From Halorubrum amylolyticum (lineage in GTDB: Archaea > Halobacteriota > Halobacteria > Halobacteriales > Haloferacaceae): a DNA stretch of 64,000 nucleotides. The notes under the pieces were generated by a model, which did not search any database, had not been told where the DNA came from, and saw nothing but the letters and a program-made list of their open reading frames with translations. The translations under genes and the position numbers were made by a program. Positions 43,832-52,223 of this stretch are shown piece after piece. The stretch spans positions 186,001 to 250,000 of the forward strand of contig NZ_SDJP01000001.1 of NCBI RefSeq assembly GCF_004114995.1, read 5' to 3'. Each line of letters opens with the position of its first letter. Position 1 is the stretch's first letter.

Positions 43832-45778
43832 ATGAGCAAGAACACCGCCGGGGATTCCGGCACGCGGGGCGATTCGAGCCCCGAACCCGACGCCGACGCG
43901 GCGGAGGGGGCGGCCGACGACCGGCCGACTGTCTACGATCTGGCACCGGACTGCACCCTCGAAGACGCCGAGGCCGACGCGCTGTACCACGCCGAGGTCA
44001 ACGGTGTCGTCGACTACGGGATCTTCGTCGACGTCTCCGACGCCCTCTCGGGGCTCGTCCACGAGTCGAACCTCGACAGCACCTACGCCGTCGGCAACCG
44101 GCTGGTCGTCCGGCTGACCGAGGTGAAAGAGAACGGCGACGTGGCGTTCGACGACGTCGACCTCGACGACTACCGCACGGAGACGGTCGCTCACGAGCCG
44201 ACCGTCTCCCGCATCCGCGGGCTCGCGCCCGGCGACGAGGTCACCGTCGAAGGGGAGGTCGTGCAGGCGAAGCAGACGGGCGGCCCGACGATCTTCGCCG
44301 TCGCGGACGCCTCCGGCGTCGTCTCCTGTGCCGCCTTCGAGGAGGCCGGCGTCCGGGCGTACCCCGAGGTCGAAGTCGGCGACATGGTCCACGTCAGCGG
44401 GACGATCGAGACGCGCGAGAACGCCCTCCAGCTGGAGGTCGACTCGCTGAAGCGGCTCCCCGAGGAGCGAGCGACCGAGGCCCGCGAGCGGTTCGAGGCG
44501 GCTCTCGACGAGCGCGCCGAGCCCGCCGATGTCGACCCCCTCGTCGAGTGGGAAGCGTTCGAGCCGATCCACGACGACCTCCGCGAGCTGGCGCGGCTGC
44601 TCCGTCGAACCGTGCTCTCCGGGCGTCCGATCCGCGTCCGGCACCACGCCGACGGCGACGGGATGTGCGCCGCGATCCCCGTCCAGCTCGCCTTAGAGAA
44701 CTTCGTCTGTGACGTGCACGAGGACCCGGACGCGGCCCGACACCTGTTCAAGCGGCTCCCGAGCAAGGCGCCGTACTACGAGATGGAGGACGTGACCCGC
44801 GACCTGAACTTCGCGCTGGAGGGGCGCGCCCGCCACGGCCAGAAGCTCCCCTTCCTGCTGATGCTCGACAACGGGTCGACCGAGGAGGACGTGCCCGCCT
44901 ACGAGAACCTCGCGCACTACGACATCCCCATCGCGGCCGTCGACCACCATCACCCCGACCCCGAGGCGGTCGAGCCGCTGCTCGACGCCCACGTGAATCC
45001 GTACCTCCACGGCGAGGACTACCGGGTCACGACGGGAATGATGTGCGTCGAGCTCGCCCGGCTGATCGACCCGTCGATCTCCGGCGAGCTCGAACACGTC
45101 CCGGCCGTCGCCGGGCTCTCCGACCGGTCGAAGGCGGAGGCGATGGACGACTACGTCGCGCTCGCCGAGGACGCCGGCTACGACGAGTCCGACCTGCTCG
45201 ACATCGGCGAGGCGCTCGACTACGCCGCCCACTGGCTGCGCTACTCCGAGGGGAAGACGCTCGTCAACGACGCCCTCAACGTCGGCTGTGAGGACGAGGA
45301 GCGGCACGAGGAGCTGGTCGAGTTCCTCTCCGAGCGGGCCGACCGCGACGTGCAACGCCAGCTCGACGCCGTCGACGACCACGTCGACCACGAGCGGCTC
45401 GCCTCCGGCGCGCACCTCTACCGCATCGACCTCGACGAGTACGCCCACCGGTTCACCTACCCCGCGCCCGGAAAGACGACCGGCGAGCTTCACGACACCC
45501 GCGTCACTGAGACGGGCGACCCCGTCATCACCATCGGCTACGGCCCCGACTTCTGCGTGCTTCGGTCCGACGGCGTCCGGCTCGACATCCCGAACATGGT
45601 GACCGAACTGAACGAGGAGCTTCCGGAGGCGGGCGTCTCGGGCGGCGGCCACCTTGTCGTCGGCTCGATCAAGTTCGTGAAGGGCCGACGGAGCGCCGTT
45701 ATCGAGACGCTCGTCGAGAAGATGGCCGACGCAGAGATCGACGAGGCGCTCTCGTCGACGGTCGCGATCGACGACTGA
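43832..45778 (+). CDS. RecJ-like DHH phosphoesterase with S1 and OB domains
   Basis: 648 residues. After an acidic 35-residue tail come an S1-like RNA-binding domain (ALYHAEVNGVVDYGIFVDVSD), an OB-fold nucleic-acid domain (GDEVTVEGEVVQAKQ) and a DHH/RecJ catalytic core with RHHADGDGMCA and VDHHHPDPEAV, the metal ligands of the family. Such haloarchaeal proteins are thought to be single-strand nucleases in repair or RNA metabolism. Preceded by GCTTAAC at 43801-43807, 25-31 bases from the ATG at 43832. Enzymatic polarity unknown. Confidence 0.88.
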   Translation: MSKNTAGDSGTRGDSSPEPDADAAEGAADDRPTVYDLAPDCTLEDAEADALYHAEVNGVVDYGIFVDVSDALSGLVHESNLDSTYAVGNRLVVRLTEVKENGDVAFDDVDLDDYRTETVAHEPTVSRIRGLAPGDEVTVEGEVVQAKQTGGPTIFAVADASGVVSCAAFEEAGVRAYPEVEVGDMVHVSGTIETRENALQLEVDSLKRLPEERATEARERFEAALDERAEPADVDPLVEWEAFEPIHDDLRELARLLRRTVLSGRPIRVRHHADGDGMCAAIPVQLALENFVCDVHEDPDAARHLFKRLPSKAPYYEMEDVTRDLNFALEGRARHGQKLPFLLMLDNGSTEEDVPAYENLAHYDIPIAAVDHHHPDPEAVEPLLDAHVNPYLHGEDYRVTTGMMCVELARLIDPSISGELEHVPAVAGLSDRSKAEAMDDYVALAEDAGYDESDLLDIGEALDYAAHWLRYSEGKTLVNDALNVGCEDEERHEELVEFLSERADRDVQRQLDAVDDHVDHERLASGAHLYRIDLDEYAHRFTYPAPGKTTGELHDTRVTETGDPVITIGYGPDFCVLRSDGVRLDIPNMVTELNEELPEAGVSGGGHLVVGSIKFVKGRRSAVIETLVEKMADAEIDEALSSTVAIDD

Positions 45779-45811
45779 ACCGGGTCCCGTCGATCAGTTT
45801 TTCGAGCGCTG

Positions 45812-47530
45812 CTACGCGAACGCCACCTCCCTGCGAGCGACGGCTCCGGCGCCCGCGAGGGCGACTCCCAGTCCGCCGAGCAACCCGACCGGCAGGTGGA
45901 CCCCGCCGCCGCGCCAGTCGGCCGCGTACGCGCGGGCGTAGAACTCCGCGACCGATTCGTCTTCGACCGCGAGCAGCACCTCCCGGTTCTCCGTCGCCGC
46001 GCCCTCGTTCCAGTTGAGGCTGCCGACGACGGCGGTGTCGTCGACGACGAGCCCCTTGGCGTGGACCTTCCCGAACCGGCCTCGCGGCTGAGCGATGGCC
46101 ACCTCGATCGGCTCGTCGGCGAGTTCGTCGACGAGCGCGCGGTTCGTCTCGCGGTCGTACCACGCGCCGGACAGCAGGAGGTGAACGTCGACGCCGCGGT
46201 CGGCCGCCCGCCGGAGCGCACGGACGATCCGGTTGTCCGGTCCGCCCGTCCGCGGGACCACGCCCAACACGCGGTCGTCGGCGGCGTCGATCCGTTCGAC
46301 CAGGCGGTCGGCGGCGTTGCCCGGGGTCGTCAGGAGTTCGACGTCCGCGGTCGTCGCACCCGGCGGCTCGAACCGCGTCGGATACGACCCGTTCGCCGTC
46401 CCCGACTCGTGGAACTCGGTGTCGGTCCGGAACGCGCTCCACGACCGGGCGTCGGGCGCCGTCGCGTCCTCGCGAAAGAGGGCGGCGAGGTCGTCGGCCG
46501 CGGTCTCGGAGTCCGCCTCGCGTCCGTTCGTCACCACTCCCCAGCCGCGGTTGGTCCGCCCGCCGGTCCCGGACGCCTTCCAGTTCTCCGTGAGGACGAC
46601 CGCGCGGTCGTCGGCCACCGCGTACTTCGCGTGGTGGAAGCGGAACCGCTCGGGGTCGCCGTCGAGCACGCGGACCTCGACCCCGGCGGCCGCGACCCGG
46701 TCGAGAAAGCGGGCGCTCCGCGCGGAGAACCCGCCGACCGGCGATCCCTCGACGAGAACTCGCACGTCGACGCCGCGACCGGCGGCCGCGACGAGCAGGT
46801 CGGCGACGCGGTCCGACTCGAGGGTGTAGCCGGCGAGCAGCAGTCGGTCGTCGGCCGCGCGGAGCGGTTCGACGGGCACACTCGGGCTGTCCGGCAACAC
46901 GAACGGCGTCACGGTCGCGTTCTCGGTGCGCGTCGCCGTCCGCGGGTCGTGGCCGCGCGCTCGCCACTCCCCCCAGTCGACGCGCCAGCGGTGTCCCTCC
47001 GGGGCGCGGTCGTAGGCGACGGTATCGACCGCAGCCCCGTTCCGTCGAAGTTCGATCCGGTCTCCGGCGGCCGACAGCGGGAAGTAGCCGTTGAGCGCGC
47101 GGAGCTTGGCCGGACCGCGATCGACGCTCGCCGCCTCGTCGTCGAGCAGCGCCGTCGTGTTCGCGGGGTCCATCGACAGCGCCACCCGGCCGCTCGCGTT
47201 CGCCGGGAGCCGCGTCTCGTGGTAGCCGTCCGAGAGCGACCAGTTCCCGCGCTCGGGGAGGCGCACGACGAGGTACTCGCCCCGGTTCTCCGCCGCCGTC
47301 GGGTTCGGAAACAGCTCGACGATCCGCGGGTCGGCGGTCGGAGCCGTCCCGTTGCCCGTCTCCCCGACGGCCCCCATCTCGACTCCGGCGTCGTCGATCC
47401 CGTCTCCGGGATCGGCCGCGACCGCGGTCGGCACGGTGAGCGTCAGGACGACGAGAAGGAGCGCGACGGCGGCGACGGTCCCGACGCTACCGACCGACGG
47501 GTCTCCGGGGAGCGTCAGGGTCGACGACAC
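45812..47530 (-). CDS. Secreted phospholipase D-fold protein with two HKD motifs
   Basis: 572 residues, GTG start. An N-terminal hydrophobic signal (VGTVAAVALLLVVLTLTVP) is followed by a lamin-tail-like beta domain (RIVELFPNPTAAENRGEYLV), two PLD half-domains with H-x-K-x4-D motifs (RFHHAKYAVADD and KVHAKGLVVDD, each followed by an ENW/NWNEG strand), and a C-terminal membrane helix. Both active-site halves look intact. It should act outside the cell, tethered; lipid or nucleic-acid phosphodiester substrates are possible. Convergent with the RecJ-like gene. Confidence 0.82.
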   Translation of the reverse strand: MSSTLTLPGDPSVGSVGTVAAVALLLVVLTLTVPTAVAADPGDGIDDAGVEMGAVGETGNGTAPTADPRIVELFPNPTAAENRGEYLVVRLPERGNWSLSDGYHETRLPANASGRVALSMDPANTTALLDDEAASVDRGPAKLRALNGYFPLSAAGDRIELRRNGAAVDTVAYDRAPEGHRWRVDWGEWRARGHDPRTATRTENATVTPFVLPDSPSVPVEPLRAADDRLLLAGYTLESDRVADLLVAAAGRGVDVRVLVEGSPVGGFSARSARFLDRVAAAGVEVRVLDGDPERFRFHHAKYAVADDRAVVLTENWKASGTGGRTNRGWGVVTNGREADSETAADDLAALFREDATAPDARSWSAFRTDTEFHESGTANGSYPTRFEPPGATTADVELLTTPGNAADRLVERIDAADDRVLGVVPRTGGPDNRIVRALRRAADRGVDVHLLLSGAWYDRETNRALVDELADEPIEVAIAQPRGRFGKVHAKGLVVDDTAVVGSLNWNEGAATENREVLLAVEDESVAEFYARAYAADWRGGGVHLPVGLLGGLGVALAGAGAVARREVAFA

Positions 47531-47584
47531 GCGGGGTCTGCCCGCGTCGTCGGGTAAAAAATATCGTCCGAATCCGGGTCGCCG

Positions 47585-48952
47585 TCAGGCGGTCGGTGCC
47601 GCCTCGTCGAGCGCGCGCTCGGCCTTCTCGGCCTCGGTGGAGACGATGAAGGAGTGCTCGTCTCCGTACTCGGCGACCGCTTCGAGCGCCTTGCGCGTGC
47701 CGATCTGGCGGAGCGCCCAGCCGGCGGCGGCGCGCACGTCGTCGGAGTCGTCCTCGGCGAGCGCGTCGGCGAGCGGATCGATCGCGCGCGTGTCGCCGAT
47801 GAGCCCGAGCGCACGGGCGGCGTGGGGACGCACGAGGTCGGCGGTGTCGCTCTCGGGATCGAGCTCGTTCGCGAGCGGCTGGACCGCCTCCACGGCGCCG
47901 ATCTCACCGAGGGCTTTGAACACGACCTTCTGGAGCTGCGGGTTCGACTCCTCCGGGACGTACTCGACGAGGGTCTCCGTCGCCTCGTCGGCCGCCATCT
48001 TGCCGAGGATGCGGATCGCCGGCTGGTCGCGCTTCTCGGCGCGGCCGAGCAGCTCCTCAACCGACGCCTCGGTCTTCCCGCGTTTCCCCATGCGTTCGAA
48101 CGCTTCGAGGCAGTGACGCTCCATGAAGTCGGACTGCAGCGAGTCGAGCGCGAGCAGGATCATGTCGACGTTGCCGCGCGCCTCGTGTTCCTTCAGCGCG
48201 GCCCACTCGACCGGGAAGTCCTTGTAGTGACCGAGCACGTCGTAGTACTCCTGCGCACGGAGCTGCTCGTGAGTCTCGAGGTCGTCCCACTCCTCCGCGT
48301 CGTCGAGCCCCGCTTCGAGCCCGTCGGTCGCGTCGAGGAGCGCCGCGATCGTCTCGGCGTCGTCGTCGGGATCGAGACCGGCGTCTGCGACCGCCTCGGC
48401 GACCGCGTCGAGCGCCTCGACGAGATCGTTGAGGTCCTCATGCTCGGTGGACGCGTCGACGGCGACCGACTCAGACGCCTCCTCGACGAAGGCGTCGACC
48501 GCGTCTGCGGCGTCATCGCGCCCGTCTGCGGTCCACTCGGTGTCTCCGAGCGTCGAGGCCGCCGCTTCGATCGCGTCGATCACGTCCTCGGCGTAGGGTC
48601 CGCGGGCCTCCTCGACGCCGTCCCGGAGCTCCGCGATCCGGTCTTCGAGGCCGCCGCGCGGGTCGTCGGCGTCCTCCTCGTCCTCGTCAGGCTCGGGGAG
48701 ATCGGCCTCGTCGAGCCCTTCTTCGGCGTCGTCGAGGAGCACGTCGACGTCGTCGAGGTCAGCCTCGGTCTCGGCGTCGTCGAGGCGGTCCGCGATCTCG
48801 TCGAGGTACTCGTTCAACGAGTCCTCGGTCGCTTCGTCGGGAAGCGTCGGCGCGGCGTCCGTCGACTCGCCGGCACCGCCCGCCTCCTCCGCGTCGTCCG
48901 CGGCGTCGGCCCCCTCGGAGGCGTCGGCCGGGTCGTCGTCGCCGTTGCTCAT
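47585..48952 (-). CDS. HEAT-repeat protein with acidic N-terminal half
   Basis: 455 residues from MSNGDDDPADASEG. Residues 1-230 are extremely Asp/Glu-rich with helical heptad-like character. Residues 230-450 hold HEAT/PBS-lyase-like repeats (AALKEHEARGNVDMILLAL, RDQPAIRILGKMAADEA, PQLQKVVFKALGEIG, ADLVRPHAARALGLIGD, DDVRAAAGWALRQIG). A scaffold for protein contacts is likely; no catalytic motif. Not a phycobiliprotein lyase in this host. Confidence 0.8.
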   Translation of the reverse strand: MSNGDDDPADASEGADAADDAEEAGGAGESTDAAPTLPDEATEDSLNEYLDEIADRLDDAETEADLDDVDVLLDDAEEGLDEADLPEPDEDEEDADDPRGGLEDRIAELRDGVEEARGPYAEDVIDAIEAAASTLGDTEWTADGRDDAADAVDAFVEEASESVAVDASTEHEDLNDLVEALDAVAEAVADAGLDPDDDAETIAALLDATDGLEAGLDDAEEWDDLETHEQLRAQEYYDVLGHYKDFPVEWAALKEHEARGNVDMILLALDSLQSDFMERHCLEAFERMGKRGKTEASVEELLGRAEKRDQPAIRILGKMAADEATETLVEYVPEESNPQLQKVVFKALGEIGAVEAVQPLANELDPESDTADLVRPHAARALGLIGDTRAIDPLADALAEDDSDDVRAAAGWALRQIGTRKALEAVAEYGDEHSFIVSTEAEKAERALDEAAPTA

Positions 48953-49087
48953 ACACCACAAACTGCACGCGTACTCCATTAAGACGTTTTCCTTCGCCGG
49001 CGACAGCGTCGACCTCGCCGCCGGAGTATTTTAAGGGTGCAAAAAATATTTTCATTACTCAGAATTTGTGTTTCGATAGTGGGAACT

Positions 49088-49094
49088 GTTAAGT
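49088..49094 (+). promoter_or_regulatory. TATA box of dpsA
   Basis: GTTAAGT 28-34 bases upstream of the dpsA ATG. The stretch 49027-49075 just before is strongly A/T-rich (runs of A and T) and may hold a regulator site, as dps genes are iron- or stress-controlled. Confidence 0.45.
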
Positions 49095-49121
49095 GGCCCG
49101 CGAGCGTACGTCGAAGTAGCC

Positions 49122-49670
49122 ATGAGCACTCAGAAAGAGGCCCGCCAACGCTACGGAGACGTTCACGAAAGCGAAGCCCTGCGTATCCCGGAGGAGAAGG
49201 CCGAACAGCTCGTCGACGCACTCAACGCCGACCTCGCGGCGACGTACGTCCTCTACCACCAGGTGAAAAAGCACCACTGGCTCGTCGAGGGCGCCGAGTT
49301 CCACGACATCCACGAGTACCTCGGCGAGGTCGCCGCGGACCTCGAAGCGGGCGCCGACGTGATCGCCGAGCGCGCGCAGGCGCTCGGCGGCGTGCCGCTC
49401 TCGGGCGGCGCGAACTTCGAGGAGCACGCACCGGTGAGCCCCGAGGACGCGGACGCCTACGACATCCGCACCTCGCTGGAGAACGACCTGGAGATCTTCG
49501 GCGACATCATCGAACAGCTCCGCGAGCACATCCAGCTCGCCAACAACCTCGGCGACTACAACACCGAGGAGCTGCTCCGCGAGATCCTCGAAGGCGTCGA
49601 GGAACACGGCCACCACATCGAGCACTACTTGGAGGACGACACCCTCGTCAGCCAGGGCACGCTCGAGTAG
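49122..49670 (+). CDS. dpsA: DpsA, ferritin-like DNA-protection protein
   Basis: 182-residue Dps-family protein forming dodecamers that oxidise and store iron. The ferroxidase residues lie in YHQVKKHHWLVEGAEFHDIHEYLGEVAADLE (His, Asp, Glu at the subunit interface; shown in parts: KKHHWLVEG, FHDIHEY). Length and C-terminus EHGHHIEHYLEDDTLV match Halobacterium DpsA. Divergent from the HEAT gene with a 169-base A/T-rich control region. Confidence 0.94.
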   Translation: MSTQKEARQRYGDVHESEALRIPEEKAEQLVDALNADLAATYVLYHQVKKHHWLVEGAEFHDIHEYLGEVAADLEAGADVIAERAQALGGVPLSGGANFEEHAPVSPEDADAYDIRTSLENDLEIFGDIIEQLREHIQLANNLGDYNTEELLREILEGVEEHGHHIEHYLEDDTLVSQGTLE

Positions 49671-49809
49671 GCGTCGACGACGGCGCGGTAGCCGCATCCC
49701 GCGGTTTCGACCTTTGATTCTCCCGTTTTTCTCGTTCGAACCAGTGGCTACTGCAGAACTGCGACGATCGAGAGTGGGAGTAGGTGAAGCAGATCGATGG
49801 CGACGATGT

Positions 49810-49880
49810 GACATCCTCCCCGCCGTAAACGGCGGGGCTTCCCCTACGAGGGGAATCCGTCAGGCAGGTTTCAGTCCGAG
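49810..49880 (-). ncRNA. Candidate TnpB guide RNA (omega-RNA) 3' region
   Basis: TnpB proteins use an RNA from the element's right end, its 3' edge reaching into flanking DNA that acts as guide. The right end just after the tnpB stop holds two stable stems (49839-49855 and 49818-49837), consistent with such an RNA ending near 49808. Known for the family; here it is inferred from position. Confidence 0.4.
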
Positions 49881-51106
49881 TACGCCGAGAGCGTCATCTG
49901 TCCGGATCTCGGACTCGTCTCTCGGTGGACTGTGGCGCTGTCACAGGCGCTCCCATCCTGTGGCGAGTCATCGCGTCCGGGTTCCCAACGGACGCTCTCT
50001 CCCCACGGGTTGACGCGACCGGCGATGTTCGCCGCCGCGTTAATGTCTGCTTGGAACTCCGATACGTGGCAGCCGTCGTGCGGACACACGAACTCGGCTT
50101 GTTCACTCCGCCGACCGAGACGACCGCAGGCGTGACACGTCTGGCTGGTGTACGCCGCGTTGACGTACTCGACGCGAATCCCTGCCTCGGTCGCCTTGTC
50201 TTCGATCCGGCCCTGTAGCCGAGTGAACGCCCACGCATGAAGCCGCCGATTCATGAACTTGCCGTAGTCCAACCGCTCACGGATGTACGACAGGTCTTCG
50301 AGGACAATCACCGGATTCTCGAAGGAACCGGCGTACTCGACGGCCTGTCGAGACGTTTTCTCAATGATATCCGTCAGGGCGTTCTGGTAGTGATCGAATC
50401 GTTCGTCCACGCGCCACTCGGCGGCGTCTCGCGACTGTAGCCGCCGGAGCGTGGTGAACATCTCTTTGCGGAGGTGTCGCGCTTGACTGCCGCTGACGAT
50501 CATCGGCTTCCGTGGTACGTCGCGTTTGAGGGCACAGCCCGTGATCAACGCGCTCTCGCCTACGTCGAAGCCAATGTATGTCTCGTCGTCCGAATCGGTC
50601 AGTTCTTCGACCGGATACTCGACGGTGACGTGCAACTCCCACGATGTGCGGTGTCGCTGTAGCCGCAGTTCGCCCGCCGTCGCGCCTCCATCAAGAAGGT
50701 CGAACCACAGGGATTCTTGCTCCGGATTGATACGGAGCGGGACCCAGAAGTTCGTCCCCCGACCGGGCATCGGAACCTGCCACACGAAACCGTGTTCGCG
50801 CTCTTCCGAGTAGTCAAACTTCGCGGCCCGGTTGACGAGTCGAAGCGGATGCTCGTCGTCTAACTCCTCAGCGTTGTACGTCGAGCGGAGTTTCGGGACG
50901 TAGGATTTGAGCGCGTCTTTGGCTTGGTACGGCAAGTCGTAGGGCGTCACAACGTCGTTGACGGCAGACATTGTGTCGGTCCTGTTATCGAAGGCGTCGT
51001 GGAGTGCTTCGCGGTACGTGTCCAAGAGTCGCTGAAGGCGGTGCTCTTTGCCCGTAGTGGGTGTTGCGAGCGTGGCCTGTAGCGTCTTCGTCACCGTCTC
51101 GGACAC
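49871..51106 (-). CDS. tnpB: TnpB, RNA-guided endonuclease of an IS605-type element
   Basis: 411 residues from the GTG at 51106 (alternative GTG at 51094). RuvC-like active site intact: D181 in GFDVGES, E270 in VIVLEDLSYI and D354 in QADINAAANIAG; zinc ribbon C324-x2-C327 and C341-x4-C346. N-terminal helical/REC part includes EHRLQRLLDTYREALHDAF. The open frame extends to 51229 but would overlap the divergent small gene, so it is not used. Codon use is less GC-biased than in neighbours, as expected of a mobile gene. Confidence 0.9.
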   Translation of the reverse strand: MSETVTKTLQATLATPTTGKEHRLQRLLDTYREALHDAFDNRTDTMSAVNDVVTPYDLPYQAKDALKSYVPKLRSTYNAEELDDEHPLRLVNRAAKFDYSEEREHGFVWQVPMPGRGTNFWVPLRINPEQESLWFDLLDGGATAGELRLQRHRTSWELHVTVEYPVEELTDSDDETYIGFDVGESALITGCALKRDVPRKPMIVSGSQARHLRKEMFTTLRRLQSRDAAEWRVDERFDHYQNALTDIIEKTSRQAVEYAGSFENPVIVLEDLSYIRERLDYGKFMNRRLHAWAFTRLQGRIEDKATEAGIRVEYVNAAYTSQTCHACGRLGRRSEQAEFVCPHDGCHVSEFQADINAAANIAGRVNPWGESVRWEPGRDDSPQDGSACDSATVHRETSPRSGQMTLSAYSD

Positions 51107-51160
51107 ACCCGTAGATAGAACGTAGATAAAGTTAAGTGTGGCGGAGCGCAAGAATGACTT

Positions 51161-51298
51161 ATGCCACATATCAACTTCGAGGTAGACGAGGAACAGTACG
51201 AGTCTCTGAAAGAGACGAAGAAGCGCCACGGTCTAACGTGGAAAGGGATGCTACTCCACGCGCAACGGGAGTTGGATTCCGGCCCGGCCAGCGAGTAG
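51161..51298 (+). CDS. 45-residue ribbon-helix-helix-like protein divergent from tnpB
   Basis: Begins MPHINFEVDEEQYESLKETK and ends LDSGPASE. The pattern beta-strand (HINFEV) then two helices (DEEQYESLKETKKRHG; TWKGMLLHAQRELD) fits an Arc/CopG-type DNA-binding dimer. The start is 54 bases from tnpB's GTG on the opposite strand, within the element. It may repress tnpB or itself. It is shorter than common gene-calling cut-offs, so it is easily missed. Function inferred from fold pattern only. Confidence 0.65.
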   Translation: MPHINFEVDEEQYESLKETKKRHGLTWKGMLLHAQRELDSGPASE

Positions 51299-51401
51299 TG
51301 GTTGGTCAGTACCGTGTCGCATTCCTTCCCGGCCTAAAGGCCGGGATTCCCTGCTTGAATTAAGATGGCATTTAAATAATCGTGAGCGGCAGCAGCGGTT
51401 A

Positions 51402-51409
51402 CTTATAAA
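51402..51409 (+). promoter_or_regulatory. TATA box in front of structured element copy B
   Basis: CTTATAAA; its TTATAAA core begins 15 bases before the conserved GGTGGCGCG block, versus 16 in copy A. A near-identical box (ACTTATAAAC) recurs at 51612, after the element. Confidence 0.6.
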
Positions 51410-51417
51410 CGCGATGC

Positions 51418-51570
51418 GGTGGCGCGCGCCGCCGAGTGGCCGCCATCGGCGGCCACGAGGTGCGCGTGCGAGGTCGTCGGGCTTCGCCCGACTGCCAGAG
51501 GGACCTTCGGTCCCTCGCTGGACGCGGCGACCGAAGGGAGCCGCGAGGCTTTGGAGGTGTTCACCGCGTT
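51418..51570 (+). ncRNA. Candidate structured RNA / repetitive element, copy B
   Basis: Same 5' block as copy A (GGTGGCGCGCGCC) after the same TATA box, and the same tail (GAGGCTTTGGAGGTGTTC, 51545-51562). Stems: P1 51422-51429 with 51462-51469; P2 51437-51444 with 51448-51455, 8 bp; then GTCGGGC/GCCCGAC (51476-51482/51486-51492) and GAGGGACC/GGTCCCTC (51498-51505/51509-51516), both with TTC loops. The centre differs from A and C but is again made of perfect hairpins. Noncoding; function unknown. Confidence 0.5.
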
Positions 51571-51749
51571 GTCGACGACGTATAACCAGCCGACAGCAAC
51601 ACCGCTCGTTCACTTATAAACAACCGATGCGTCGCAGTAATTCACGTACTCCCGCTCTCGATCGTCGCTGTGTCTGTGCTGACCGCAGTCGAGTCCGAAT
51701 GTGTTGCCGGCGGCGGATGTCAACGGGCGCTTTTGAGAAGTGGTCTCGT

Positions 51750-52187
51750 CTACCGCCCAGACTCGTAGAACTCCTCGCGGTACACCCGGCCGAAGGCGTT
51801 CCGGCGGAGGGTGCTGGCGGCCGCGTCGGGCTCGTCCTGATACGTCGCCGCGATCACGGTGTCGGCGAAGGGAATCGGGTGCCACACCACGTTGTCGACG
51901 TTGTCGGAGCCGATCCGGACCACGCTCTCCTCGTTGAACTCGCTGTCCGCGAGCCACTCGTCGAACTCCCCGTCCTCGCCGACGTGGACCGCGAGCAGTT
52001 CGGCGAACGTCGCGTCGCGCGCCGTCCGGATCACTTCCGGAGTGACCCGATCGTCGTACTCGTCGGCGCCGAACGACATCGCCTTCGTCGCCTCGCGGAC
52101 GACGACCTGCGCGACCGGCCCGACGTCCTCGTAGCGTTCGAGCGCGTCGGCGCGGGTCTCCGGGGCGAACGTCCCTCTGGTGTGCAT
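51750..52187 (-). CDS. DUF5809 family protein
   Basis: 145 residues starting MHTRGTFAPETRADALERYE. A haloarchaea-specific family of unknown function that is regularly paired with DUF5810, here the next gene upstream (36 bases away). No catalytic motif; a conserved C-terminal RRNAFGRVYREEFYESGR block is visible. Probably cytosolic. Confidence 0.8.
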   Translation of the reverse strand: MHTRGTFAPETRADALERYEDVGPVAQVVVREATKAMSFGADEYDDRVTPEVIRTARDATFAELLAVHVGEDGEFDEWLADSEFNEESVVRIGSDNVDNVVWHPIPFADTVIAATYQDEPDAAASTLRRNAFGRVYREEFYESGR

Positions 52188-52223
52188 ACCCGTCGTTCGC
52201 CGTCGACTGAAAAGGGCGTTCCG

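Larger units (their letters stand above)
49807..51360 (-). mobile_element. IS200/IS605-type element, TnpB only (IS1341-like)
   Basis: About 1.55 kb between hairpin ends. Right end (49818-49837): CCCCGCCGT paired with ACGGCGGGG; a second stem TTCCCCT/AGGGGAA (49839-49855). Left end hairpin CCCGGCC-TAAA-GGCCGGG at 51328-51345. Inside are tnpB (minus) and a divergent small gene (plus). There is no TnpA transposase, so it cannot move by itself unless helped. Ends are estimated from hairpins; the exact edge and target motif are uncertain. Confidence 0.75.
51299..51749. other. Intergenic region holding the IS left end and structured element B
   Basis: 451 bases: the IS left end (to about 51360), TATA box and structured element copy B (51402-51570), a second ACTTATAAAC box at 51612-51621, and then sequence downstream of the DUF5809 stop with nothing recognisable. 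Confidence 0.6.

Noticed and set aside
47585-48952. HEAT protein as a phycocyanobilin lyase
   Set aside because: PBS-lyase HEAT repeats are a general fold and haloarchaea have no phycobilisomes.
51107-51229. Longer tnpB start at 51229
   Set aside because: It would run through the divergent 45-residue gene and its promoter; TnpB family starts fit 51106 or 51094.
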